30,900 nucleotides of DNA from GWF2-30-66 sp042576225 (GTDB taxonomy: Bacteria; Babelota; Babeliae; Babelales; Vermiphilaceae): NCBI GenBank assembly GCA_042576225.1, contig JBHPCA010000013.1:1-30900 (forward strand), read 5' to 3'. A program made the translations under genes and the position numbers. Shown in pieces: positions 1-5,951 of the stretch. Position 1 is the stretch's first letter; every line of letters begins with the position of its first letter. The notes under the pieces are model-generated. The model was given only the letters and a program-made list of their open reading frames with translations. It was not told where the DNA came from and did no database searches.

Positions 1-217
1 CGAGCATTTTAAAGCGTTTGTGGGTTTCTTTGGTTTTTTGTCCGATCCAGACGTCTAAATCACTTCCATCGCCCCCTTGAACGCCTTTGAGATACCCATA
101 ATCGACCGGGTATATAATTTTTGGGTATTGTGGGTGACCGGAGCCCTTGGGGCGATCGATAATAATTTCATGATTTTGCAATAAATCGTCTAATCTTTGC
201 CAGAATGTTTTGTTCAC
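1..217 (-). CDS. Inorganic pyrophosphatase-like protein, N-terminal part (runs off the left edge)
   Basis: The minus strand is open from a GTG at 217 to the window edge, giving about 72 residues. They read MNKTFWQRLDDLL, then IIDRPKGSGHPQYP, IYPVDYGYLKG and GGDGSDLDVWIG. This YPVDYGYL...DG.DLDVW arrangement is the soluble (family I) inorganic pyrophosphatase core, in the compact variant that starts with a short helix. The enzyme would hydrolyse PPi to two phosphates in the cytosol, with metal bound by the DG..D acidic residues. An in-frame TAA lies six codons upstream of the GTG and no ATG lies between them, so GTG is the only sensible start. AAAGGG sits about six bases before it. The gene is divergent from the signal peptidase gene at 460. 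The C-terminal half is outside the window. Confidence 0.82.
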   Translation of the reverse strand, partial: MNKTFWQRLDDLLQNHEIIIDRPKGSGHPQYPKIIYPVDYGYLKGVQGGDGSDLDVWIGQKTKETHKRFKML

Positions 218-395
218 TTGAGACCCTTTCTTTTATAGTTTTTTGATAATAGTACCAATATGGAGAGTTTTTTAAAGCTAGAATGTATAAAGTTTTAATG
301 TGCTTGAGGTTATTGACATGTGAGCGTATACTGGTTTTTTTGGGTCGGTGGTAATTTTTTTTGGTGAATAGCGTGCAAAAAGCGCGTATTTTTGG

Positions 396-401
396 TATAC
401 T
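396..401 (+). promoter_or_regulatory. Candidate extended -10 promoter for signal peptidase copy 1
   Basis: TATACT is preceded by TGG (393-395), the extended -10 pattern. The -35 region (GTGCAA at 373-378, 17 bases upstream) is weak, as is usual for extended -10 promoters. The start codon lies about 60 bases downstream. This is inferred from sequence only. Confidence 0.4.
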
Positions 402-459
402 ATTTGTAGCAAGCAGTGTTTTTAGTGTTTTTTTTAATATTTTTTTGTAAAGGTTCCAT

Positions 460-1386
460 ATGGCATATTCTGGTAGTAGAAATAAGAGCAAAAGTGAGGG
501 GTTTTGGGCAAATGTGCGTGAGATAGGAATTCTTCTCTTGATTGTACTTTTAATAAGAACATTTGGGTTTGGGTTATACCAGGTCCCAACCGGTTCCATG
601 GAGACAACCATGTTGGTTGGAGAGCGGTTTTTTGCAGATAAGTTTACGATTATGTTCTCAAACATAAAACGGGGCGATATTATCGCATTTAATGATCCGT
701 TATTTGATTACTCAGACAATAAGGTTAATCGTTTGTTTCAAGAGTATTTATGGGGTCCTTCTAACTGGACAAAACGGGTGATAGGTACTCCTGGGGATGA
801 AGTTAAAGGTGTAGTTGAGAATGGCAAGCCGGTTGTGTATATCAATGGAAAAAAACTTAACGAGCCGTATATTAATAAATATCCATTGATACAGGTTTGG
901 AAGATGGATGTGAAAGAGGTCCAGAAAATTGCAAGAAATCGGGGGCAAAGGGTAAACTTAGGGCAATTTTTATCTCCTAAATCATATGACCCTAATAAGC
1001 CTTTTGATAATCAGCCGTTTTATGATATAAAACCGAGTAGGATTTTGACTGATAATGAAACAGGAGAGCCAATAGTTATTTTGCCAGGTACGCCTTTAGA
1101 AAAAGGAAGAAAAGTAACAAAGGGTAAAAACTATTGGAATAATGGGGATGAATTTTATGTCAAACTTGGAAAAGATCAGTATTGGGTTATGGGCGATAAC
1201 AGATTGGGAAGCCATGATTCAAGAGTGTTTGGACCGATAAGAAGAAGACTTATACATGGTAAAATTTTGTTTAGAATCTGGTCTTTAGATAGCGATGAGA
1301 ACTGGTGGATTTGGGATTTGATAAAAAATCCAATAAGCTTTTTCAAGCGAGTGAGATGGAATAGGTTTTTCCAGGTTGTGAGGTAA
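460..1386 (+). CDS. lepB: Signal peptidase I (copy 1)
   Basis: This is a 308-residue S26 family leader peptidase, which cleaves Sec signal peptides on the outer face of the inner membrane. One membrane helix (about residues 19-38) precedes the box B motif PTGSMETTM with nucleophile Ser46. The general base is Lys105 in TKRVIGTPGDEV (box D). Box E is GDNRLGSHDSR at 245-255. About 125 residues lie between boxes D and E, including NGKKLNEPYINKYP. This long insertion resembles Gram-negative LepB rather than the short Gram-positive SipS. The start is ATG 460 with AGG six bases upstream. The rhodanese lipoprotein gene follows after about 100 bases. A close paralogue (311 residues) lies at 19533-20468; both keep the full catalytic dyad. 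Confidence 0.93.
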   Translation: MAYSGSRNKSKSEGFWANVREIGILLLIVLLIRTFGFGLYQVPTGSMETTMLVGERFFADKFTIMFSNIKRGDIIAFNDPLFDYSDNKVNRLFQEYLWGPSNWTKRVIGTPGDEVKGVVENGKPVVYINGKKLNEPYINKYPLIQVWKMDVKEVQKIARNRGQRVNLGQFLSPKSYDPNKPFDNQPFYDIKPSRILTDNETGEPIVILPGTPLEKGRKVTKGKNYWNNGDEFYVKLGKDQYWVMGDNRLGSHDSRVFGPIRRRLIHGKILFRIWSLDSDENWWIWDLIKNPISFFKRVRWNRFFQVVR

Positions 1387-1483
1387 GTCCTGTGTTATTT
1401 TATAGTATCGTATTTTTGTGGTACTGTATTTTAGTGTGGTTGTGTAGTTTTGTGACGTTATAATTATTTTGCAAGAGAGGCTT

Positions 1484-1972
1484 ATGGTTTTTAAAAGAAG
1501 TTTTGTGTTTGTGTGCATTGGTGCTTTGCTTGTTGTTTTAAGCTCATGTTGGAAAGACAAAGAGGTAAAAACTGTTGGAAAAATGAAGGGCTTAGTAGTC
1601 GTAAATGTGTTAAATAAAAGTGTGTTTGATGATTGTCATATAAAAGGTTCTATACACATTCCGTTTACGAAAGTAAAAGAAGATGCACCTAAAATGATTG
1701 ATAAAGATGCAGAAGTTGTTCTCTACTGCTCAAATTATATGTGTAGTGCTAGTGGGGCTGCGAGAAAGCAGTTGATTGGCTTGGGATACAAAAACGTATT
1801 TGTGTACGAGGGCGGAACAGCTCAGTGGTTGCAAAAAGGCTATCCTGTTAATGGCTCTTGTAAGAAGACTTATTTGAAGGTAAAGATACCAAAGCCGCCA
1901 CATGCACAACAGGATTATATGCTCACAGCAGATCAACTTAAGAAAAAACTAGAACAAAGTAAAAAAATATAG
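1484..1972 (+). CDS. Rhodanese-domain lipoprotein
   Basis: The 162-residue protein starts MVFKRSFVFVCIGALL and has a lipobox-like LSSC, so it is probably an exported lipoprotein anchored after Cys modification. The rest is one rhodanese fold. DDCHIKGSIHIPF is the first conserved block. VVLYCSNYMCSAS is the active-site loop, with Cys candidates in YC and MC. The C-terminal block is GYKNVFVYEGGTAQW, then GYPVNG. Rhodaneses carry sulfur or act as periplasmic thiol proteins; the substrate cannot be told. ATG 1484 is preferred over an in-frame TTG at 1469 because GAGAGG lies just upstream and the signal peptide begins there. tRNA-Cys begins 18 bases after the stop. Confidence 0.85.
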   Translation: MVFKRSFVFVCIGALLVVLSSCWKDKEVKTVGKMKGLVVVNVLNKSVFDDCHIKGSIHIPFTKVKEDAPKMIDKDAEVVLYCSNYMCSASGAARKQLIGLGYKNVFVYEGGTAQWLQKGYPVNGSCKKTYLKVKIPKPPHAQQDYMLTADQLKKKLEQSKKI

Positions 1973-1989
1973 TAAAACTATAAGTATAT

Positions 1990-2063
1990 GGCGGCATAGC
2001 CAAGTGGTAAGGCATAGGTCTGCAAAACCTTGATCCCCGGTTCGAATCCGGGTGCCGCCTCCA
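1990..2063 (+). tRNA. tRNA-Cys (GCA)
   Basis: The acceptor arms GGCGGCA and TGCCGCC pair fully. The anticodon loop CTGCAAA carries GCA, and the T arm is CCCGG-TTCGAAT-CCGGG. The discriminator base is U, as expected for tRNA-Cys, and CCA is encoded (2061-2063). The anticodon stem has one mismatch at its outer pair. It lies between the rhodanese gene and tRNA-Leu. Confidence 0.95.
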
Positions 2064-2097
2064 TAAATTTTGAAAATTCTACAAATTAATGATAAAT

Positions 2098-2186
2098 GCC
2101 GGGGTGGCGGAATTGGTAGACGCAAAGGACTTAAAATCCTTCGGGTAATTTTACCTGTGCCGGTTCGAGTCCGGCCCTCGGCACCA
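2098..2186 (+). tRNA. tRNA-Leu (TAA)
   Basis: This is an 89-base class II tRNA. The acceptor GCCGGGG pairs with CCTCGGC with one G-U. The anticodon loop CTTAAAA gives anticodon TAA. The long variable arm TCGGGTAATTTTACCTG is typical of leucine. The T arm is GCCGG-TTCGAGT-CCGGC, and ACCA is encoded at the end. Its last 19 bases, plus four more, recur at 2729-2751. Confidence 0.96.
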
Positions 2187-2190
2187 ACCT
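2168..2190 (+). repeat. tRNA-Leu 3'-end direct repeat, left copy (att-like)
   Basis: These 23 bases cover the tRNA-Leu T-arm 3' side, acceptor, CCA and four more bases. They recur at 2729-2751 with a single mismatch (A to G just after CCA). Direct repeats of a tRNA 3' end are what tRNA-targeted integration leaves behind. No integrase gene lies between the copies, only the GIY-YIG gene. Confidence 0.75.
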
Positions 2191-2204
2191 TCGCTAAAGC
2201 TACG

Positions 2205-2235
2205 GTTGGCAAGCCAACCAATTAATGTTTTTTTT
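2205..2235 (+). terminator. Hairpin plus T-run downstream of tRNA-Leu
   Basis: The palindrome GGTTGGCAAGCCAACC (about 2205-2219) is followed, after a short gap, by a run of eight T at about 2228-2235. It could terminate the tRNA transcript. The same TGGCAAGCYR core recurs at about 2807 and 2936 without T-runs, so it may instead be part of the repeat family. Confidence 0.35.
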
Positions 2236-2374
2236 ATTTAAAAAATATCTAAAAATGGCTTCTGGCAAAGCTTTTGCAAAAAAAAGATTAATTTAAAATA
2301 AGGTATTGAGGTTTTCGCTTGTCCGTCTCCTCGATAAACTCAGGGTAAACTGCGCTTTGGCGAAGACGGAAGTA
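2222..2374 (+). pseudogene. Deleted copy of the GIY-YIG cassette (only the gene tail remains)
   Basis: TTAATGTTTTTTT at 2222 matches 2392. The stretch 2236-2327 matches 2617-2708 with about three mismatches, covering the last 20 or so codons of the GIY-YIG gene, its TAA and about 30 bases after it. A common end GCGAAGACGGAAGT follows in both copies. The two anchor points are offset by 170 and 381 bases. The simplest reading is a tandem duplication of one cassette in which copy 1 lost about 211 bases, removing the start and most of the coding region. Confidence 0.7.
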
Positions 2375-2434
2375 CGCCCCCTTAATGTTTTTTTGTATTA
2401 AAATAAATTTTTTGAATTAGGGGCTTAAAGGGTC

Positions 2435-2677
2435 GTGTATTACGTTTATATTATTCAATCAATAAACTATCCTGAGAAAAGGTATGTTGGGATAACGCAA
2501 AATATGCGGCAACGTTTAGCGAATCATAATATTGGGACTACGCTTTATAGCAGAAAATACAAACCATGGGTGTTTATGATGTGTTTGTGTTTTAAAAACA
2601 AAGATAAAGCAGTAGAATTTGAAAAATATCTAAAAACAGCTTCTGGCAAAGCTTTTGCAAAAAAAAGATTAATTTAA
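2435..2677 (+). CDS. Small GIY-YIG nuclease-domain protein
   Basis: This 80-residue single-domain protein belongs to the GIY-YIG/UPF0213 type. The first strand reads YYVYIIQS and the second YVGITQN. A candidate catalytic Arg lies in MRQRLANHN, and a conserved Glu in VEFEKYLKT. The length is normal for the stand-alone family. The start is GTG 2435, with AAAGGG about five bases upstream. GIY-YIG domains cut DNA in homing, repair or mobile-element settings; the role here is not known. The context is striking: the gene lies between two copies of a tRNA-Leu 3' end, and a deleted copy of its own 3' half precedes it. This suggests a mobile or formerly mobile cassette (inference). Confidence 0.85.
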   Translation: MYYVYIIQSINYPEKRYVGITQNMRQRLANHNIGTTLYSRKYKPWVFMMCLCFKNKDKAVEFEKYLKTASGKAFAKKRLI

Positions 2678-2730
2678 AATAAGGTATTGAGGTTTTCGCT
2701 TGTCCGTCGTAGCTTTAGCGAAGACGGAAG
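2617..2730 (+). repeat. Right copy of the GIY-YIG tail repeat
   Basis: From 2617 to 2708 it matches 2236-2327. It contains the 3' end of the GIY-YIG gene, then an imperfect palindrome CTTGTCCGTC ... GAAGACGGAAG around the core TAGCTTTAGCG. The tRNA-Leu end repeat begins directly at its right border. Confidence 0.75.
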
Positions 2731-2751
2731 TCCGGCCCTCGGCACCAGCCT
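2729..2751 (+). repeat. tRNA-Leu 3'-end direct repeat, right copy (att-like)
   Basis: AGTCCGGCCCTCGGCACCA is identical to the 3' end of tRNA-Leu, followed by GCCT in place of ACCT. No tRNA body precedes it, so it is a fragment and not a second gene. Confidence 0.75.
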
Positions 2752-2950
2752 ACGCTCCTTCGCTCGCTCATCCTGAGCAGCTGCGAAGCGGCGTGACGAA
2801 GGGCGGATGGCAAGCCATCTACGATCCTTCCGCTCATCCTGCCATGCGCGCCATAGCTTTAGCGACGGCGGGAGCTTGACGAAGGGCGCTCATCCTGAGC
2901 CCAGTTTATCCTGAGCTTAGTCGAAGGGAAGGACGGCTGGCAAGCTGGCC
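2752..2950 (+). repeat. Cluster of dispersed palindromic repeats; no gene
   Basis: The stretch 2678-3096 has no coding region. It is much GC-richer than its surroundings and is built from repeat modules. Module A is CCTGAGCTTGACGAAGGG and variants, at about 2792-2802, 2873-2900 and 2909-2927. Module B is CGCCATAGCTTTAGCGACGG at 2849-2868, with a related inverted copy at 28053-28088. The TGGCAAGCYR module occurs at about 2807 and 2936. Module A also occurs at 15527, 15644, 17365 and 21547. After 2950 the sequence returns to AT-rich DNA carrying the HU promoter. Confidence 0.8.
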
Positions 2951-3004
2951 TAAATAAAAAAATAATCTAAAAATAATCTAAATTAATTTATTTTAAAAAT
3001 TAAC

Positions 3005-3032
3005 TTGACAAAAAATGCTATAGAGTTAATTT
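3005..3032 (+). promoter_or_regulatory. Promoter candidate for HU
   Basis: A perfect -35 TTGACA (3005-3010) is followed 16 bases later by TAATTT (3027-3032). This lies about 65 bases before the HU start, just after the repeat cluster ends. Confidence 0.6.
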
Positions 3033-3096
3033 TACTCTTAGTACTAGTTTTGTTTGTTTACTCAGGGTTAGGATTACATCTTAAAGGAATGTTACT

Positions 3097-3369
3097 ATGA
3101 ATAAAGCAGATTTGGTAGAGGTAATGGCGAAGCACACAAAGCTTCCTAAATCTACCTGTAAAGATTGCCTAGAAGCATTCATCACATCGGTTACCCAGGC
3201 TTTGAAACAAAACAAATCAGTTGTCTTGACAGGGTTTGGAACATTTACCGTGATGAAACGTAAAAAAAGAACAGGTGTAAACCCAGCAACAGGCAAAAAG
3301 ATGGAAATTCCTGCAAAAAAAGTTCCAAAATTCAAAGCTGGAAAAACACTCAAGAGTGTTATCAAGTAA
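3097..3369 (+). CDS. HU/IHF-family DNA-binding protein
   Basis: The 90-residue protein has the normal length and full pattern of the HU family. MNKADLVEVMAKHTKLPKST forms the N-terminal helices. VVLTGFGTFTV is the dimer core. RTGVNPATGKKMEIPAKKVP is the DNA-binding arm with the conserved Asn-Pro, and FKAGKTLKSVI is the C-terminal helix. It would bend and compact DNA as a dimer. TTGACA lies upstream and a strong terminator downstream, so it is probably transcribed alone. HU and IHF subunits cannot be told apart reliably by eye. Confidence 0.95.
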   Translation: MNKADLVEVMAKHTKLPKSTCKDCLEAFITSVTQALKQNKSVVLTGFGTFTVMKRKKRTGVNPATGKKMEIPAKKVPKFKAGKTLKSVIK

Positions 3370-3394
3370 GCTTGATTTATTAGCAGGAATAATA

Positions 3395-3432
3395 GGCGGA
3401 GATGCTTTTAAGGCGTCTCCGCCATTTTTTTT
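3395..3432 (+). terminator. Rho-independent terminator after HU
   Basis: GGCGGAGATGC pairs with GCGTCTCCGCC (one G-U), with a loop of A/T, followed by a run of eight T. The stem is long and GC-rich, and it lies 26 bases after the HU stop codon. Confidence 0.9.
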
Positions 3433-3454
3433 GCGCAATTTGTTATAAATTTAC

Positions 3455-3484
3455 TTGCTTATCTAGACAGTAAATCTATATAAT
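3455..3484 (+). promoter_or_regulatory. Promoter candidate for the FUN14-like gene
   Basis: TTGCTT (3455-3460), an 18-base spacer, then a perfect TATAAT (3479-3484). It follows the HU terminator and lies about 70 bases before the next start codon. Confidence 0.6.
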
Positions 3485-3552
3485 TAAAATAAGATTATGG
3501 TTTTGTATGTTTTTAAGATAATGTGTAAGTAAAATTATGTGAAAGGAGACGT

Positions 3553-3966
3553 ATGACAAATACAACAACGCCAGCTACAACACCAGTTGATAAGGGTTGG
3601 TTTGAAACTATAAAAGAAAAGCTTAACTTAGATACGCTTACAAAGAAATTTGATCTTTCTAAAGATAAAATTATAACGCTTGTATTTTATTTGGGTGCAG
3701 GATTTCTTGCTGGTTTTCTCATAAAGAGATTCTTTAAATATGTGCTTGTTTTGGCAGCAATTGTTGTGGCCATCTATTTTCTTGAAAAATCAGGGGTGGT
3801 GCATGTAATGGTTGACTGGACCAGAATGAATGAAGTGTTTGGCATTAAATCTATCCCACAAGTTGATGGAAACCTTTTTTGGGTATATTGGCAATGGATA
3901 AAGGCTAACTTAGCTGTTTCAATAAGCTTTTTGATTGGCTTTATAGTTGGATGGAAAGTAAGCTAA
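3553..3966 (+). CDS. FUN14-like small membrane protein
   Basis: The 137-residue protein has a soluble N-terminus of about 38 residues with short amphipathic helices. Two adjacent membrane helices follow (about 41-76, containing GAGFLAGFLIKRFFKYVL), then a VMVDWTRMNEVFG segment and a last hydrophobic helix ending GFIVGWKVS. The order G..G..K..K, then a hydrophobic helix, then VDW, then GF..G at the end, resembles the FUN14 family, known in eukaryotes as a mitophagy receptor and of unknown role in bacteria. The similarity is by pattern only. A strong ribosome site GAAAGGAG lies before ATG 3553. It is followed by the secretion ATPase genes. Confidence 0.55.
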   Translation: MTNTTTPATTPVDKGWFETIKEKLNLDTLTKKFDLSKDKIITLVFYLGAGFLAGFLIKRFFKYVLVLAAIVVAIYFLEKSGVVHVMVDWTRMNEVFGIKSIPQVDGNLFWVYWQWIKANLAVSISFLIGFIVGWKVS

Positions 3967-4016
3967 GCAAAAATTAAAACAGTATACTAAAAGAGAAAAA
4001 ACAGTGGAGAATGGTT

Positions 4017-4562
4017 ATGGCGTTTGTACAAGATTTATCTGAAATTTTAGAGATGAACAAGGTTTTTTCTCGCGATGAATCAAAAGCTATGCAAAAAGCT
4101 TTTGAGGCGAGCGAAAAAGAGCAGTTTGATGATTTTCTTCTTGAGGAGGGGTTAGTTGAGGAAGGAGATTTACTAAAAGCGTTGAGCCAATATTATCAAG
4201 TCCCATCGTTTGACGTTCTTGGTTATTTTTTTGATCATAATTTAATCACAAAGTTTCCAAGAGATTTTTTGTTACGAGAGGCTATTATACCGCTTGAAGT
4301 TGATGAAAATATTCTCTCTGTAGTTGTAAGTGAGCCTGATAAAGACGGACTTGAGAGTATGATAAGAGAATACGTTTCTTATGATATTGTTCTTATGGTT
4401 GGTTTGCGCAGAGATATTTGTGATGCAGTTAAAGAATTTTATGACAGTCCACCTTCACAAATAGAAGAATATGAAGATATAAAAGAAGAAAAGCAGATTG
4501 AAGTAGAGGTAGAGGAAATAGAAGACAGTGGCCAACCGGTTATAAAAGAAGAATTAGAATAA
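4017..4562 (+). CDS. Stand-alone N-terminal (MshEN/GspE-N type) domain of a secretion ATPase
   Basis: About 181 residues. The first 130 match the GspE/PilB N-terminal domain. A helical bundle (DESKAMQKAFEASEKEQ, LLEEGLVEEGDLLKALSQYY) is followed by VPSFDV, then FPRDFLLREAIIPLEVDENILSVVVSEPDKDGL. The tail from about 150 is a run of acidic residues that looks like a linker. In most bacteria this domain is fused to the motor ATPase; here the motor is the next gene, 16 bases downstream in another frame. ATG 4017 is preferred over ATG 4011 because GGAGA is six bases before it. The domain usually contacts the inner-membrane platform protein, and in MshE it binds c-di-GMP; binding here cannot be judged. 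Confidence 0.75.
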   Translation: MAFVQDLSEILEMNKVFSRDESKAMQKAFEASEKEQFDDFLLEEGLVEEGDLLKALSQYYQVPSFDVLGYFFDHNLITKFPRDFLLREAIIPLEVDENILSVVVSEPDKDGLESMIREYVSYDIVLMVGLRRDICDAVKEFYDSPPSQIEEYEDIKEEKQIEVEVEEIEDSGQPVIKEELE

Positions 4563-4578
4563 AAGAAGAAGAGTAAGT

Positions 4579-5814
4579 ATGCCCCAGTTAGGAAATTTAG
4601 GTAATATGGGTGACGGAGCAAATTTAGAAAACGTGGGACATAATAAATCAGTGATACATCAAGTTGATGCAATTATAAAGTCTGCAATAGAAAAATCTGC
4701 CTCTGATATTCACATTGAGTCAACCTCTGATGGAGCCAGATTGCGTTATAGAATCGATGGTGTTTTGTATGATCAGTCACCGGTACAAGAACAAAGAAAA
4801 TCCCAGGTAATTTCTCGAATAAAAGTTTTGTCGAAAATAAATCTGGCAGAAAAACGTATTCCACAAGATGGAAAGTTTAGAATTTCTCATAATGCGTTAG
4901 AGGGCTCTTTGGGGAGCTTCCTAATTGATCTTAGGGTCTCAACATTCCCATCTATTTATGGTGAAAAAGTTGTCATAAGAATATTGGATCGCTCAAGAAC
5001 CATGATCACGCTAAACGCACTTGGCTTTGAAAAAAACATGCGTGCGATATTTACAGATCTTGTTGAGCGCCCAACTGGTTTTGTGTTGGTAACCGGTCCC
5101 ACCGGATCGGGAAAAACAACAACACTTTATGCCGCACTTTCTCATCTTAACAGCCCAGAGAAGAACATAATCACATTGGAAGATCCGGTAGAATATAACT
5201 TGAATGGCATAACTCAAGGGCAGATACATCCTGATGCCGGGTTTACGTTTGCAAAAGGGATACGTTCTGTATTGCGCCAAGATCCGGATATTGCCATGGT
5301 TGGAGAGATACGTGACAAAGAGACGGCACAGATTGCCATAGAGGCTTCGCTTACTGGTCACCAAGTCTTTAGCACATTACACACTAATGATGCACCCGGT
5401 GCGATCATGCGCCTCATGGATATGGGCGTAGAACCATTTTTGATAAACGCTGCCCTGACTGGCGTGTTGGCACAAAGACTAGCAAGAACCATATGCCCTG
5501 ATTGCAAAACTTCAAAATCCCCAACTTTACAAGAGAAAAAAATAATGGACAAGCTGGGTCTCGATCTAGACAAACTTTACACGGGCACAGGATGCGATAC
5601 CTGTTTTGGTTTGGGCTATAAGGGCCGAACAGGGATTTTTGAGCTGTTGGTTATGTCCAGCGAGCTCAGAGTGCTCATAGTCGAGCATCCAAAGTTTGAT
5701 GCGATCAAGTCAAGAGCTATGTCTGATGGCATGCAACCCATGCTCAAAGATGGCATAGCAAAAGTAAAATCCGGTACAATCTCTCTTGAAGAGCTTATTC
5801 GCGTCGTTTGGTAG
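4579..5814 (+). CDS. GspE/PilB-type secretion or pilus assembly ATPase, motor part
   Basis: This 411-residue AAA-like hexameric ATPase drives pseudopilus (type II secretion) or type IV pilus extension at the inner membrane. The N2 domain is about 25-140 (SASDIHIES, RYRIDG, RIPQDGKF, LRVSTFPSIYGEK). Walker A is GPTGSGKT at 173-180. The Asp box is ITLEDPVEY. Walker B is DIAMVGEIRD at 238-247. The His box is TGHQVFSTLHTND. The zinc motif CPDC (306-309) pairs with CDTC (339-342). All key residues are present. Its usual N1 domain is encoded by the preceding gene. The frame is closed by a stop eight codons before ATG 4579, so the split is real in this sequence. No other pilus or secretion genes lie nearby, so GspE and PilB cannot be separated. 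Confidence 0.9.
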   Translation: MPQLGNLGNMGDGANLENVGHNKSVIHQVDAIIKSAIEKSASDIHIESTSDGARLRYRIDGVLYDQSPVQEQRKSQVISRIKVLSKINLAEKRIPQDGKFRISHNALEGSLGSFLIDLRVSTFPSIYGEKVVIRILDRSRTMITLNALGFEKNMRAIFTDLVERPTGFVLVTGPTGSGKTTTLYAALSHLNSPEKNIITLEDPVEYNLNGITQGQIHPDAGFTFAKGIRSVLRQDPDIAMVGEIRDKETAQIAIEASLTGHQVFSTLHTNDAPGAIMRLMDMGVEPFLINAALTGVLAQRLARTICPDCKTSKSPTLQEKKIMDKLGLDLDKLYTGTGCDTCFGLGYKGRTGIFELLVMSSELRVLIVEHPKFDAIKSRAMSDGMQPMLKDGIAKVKSGTISLEELIRVVW

Positions 5815-5846
5815 GGCAAAAGCTCGGTGTTTGAGTTTAAAAATAG

Positions 5847-5872
5847 AAAGCACAAAAAAATTGATGCTTTTT
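5847..5872 (+). terminator. Weak terminator candidate after the ATPase
   Basis: AAAGCA (5847-5852) pairs with TGCTTT (5865-5870) over a 12-base A-rich loop, followed by further T. The stem is short, so termination may be partial. Confidence 0.4.
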
Positions 5873-5951
5873 GCGTTTCTGATATATTGTTTTCTGTAAT
5901 TGGTTATTAGTTATTTCTCAATTGTTTAATGCGTTTGAGTAGGGGGTTGCG

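Noticed and set aside
301..341. TTGACA (313-318) with TATACT (327-332) as a promoter
   Set aside because: The spacing is only 8 bases, too short for a sigma-70 promoter.
168..665. 165-codon open frame on the minus strand over signal peptidase copy 1
   Set aside because: It overlaps a clear S26 gene and the end of the pyrophosphatase gene, has no ribosome site and shows no family pattern.
2752..2950. CRISPR array or a structured RNA gene in the repeat cluster
   Set aside because: Units vary in length and spacing, lack regular spacers, and match single dispersed copies elsewhere.
4540..4580. Sequencing frameshift as the cause of the split secretion ATPase
   Set aside because: The first gene ends in a long acidic tail and the second has its own start; both frames are closed by stops around the junction, so a single-base error does not give a simple fusion. 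Not excluded without reads.
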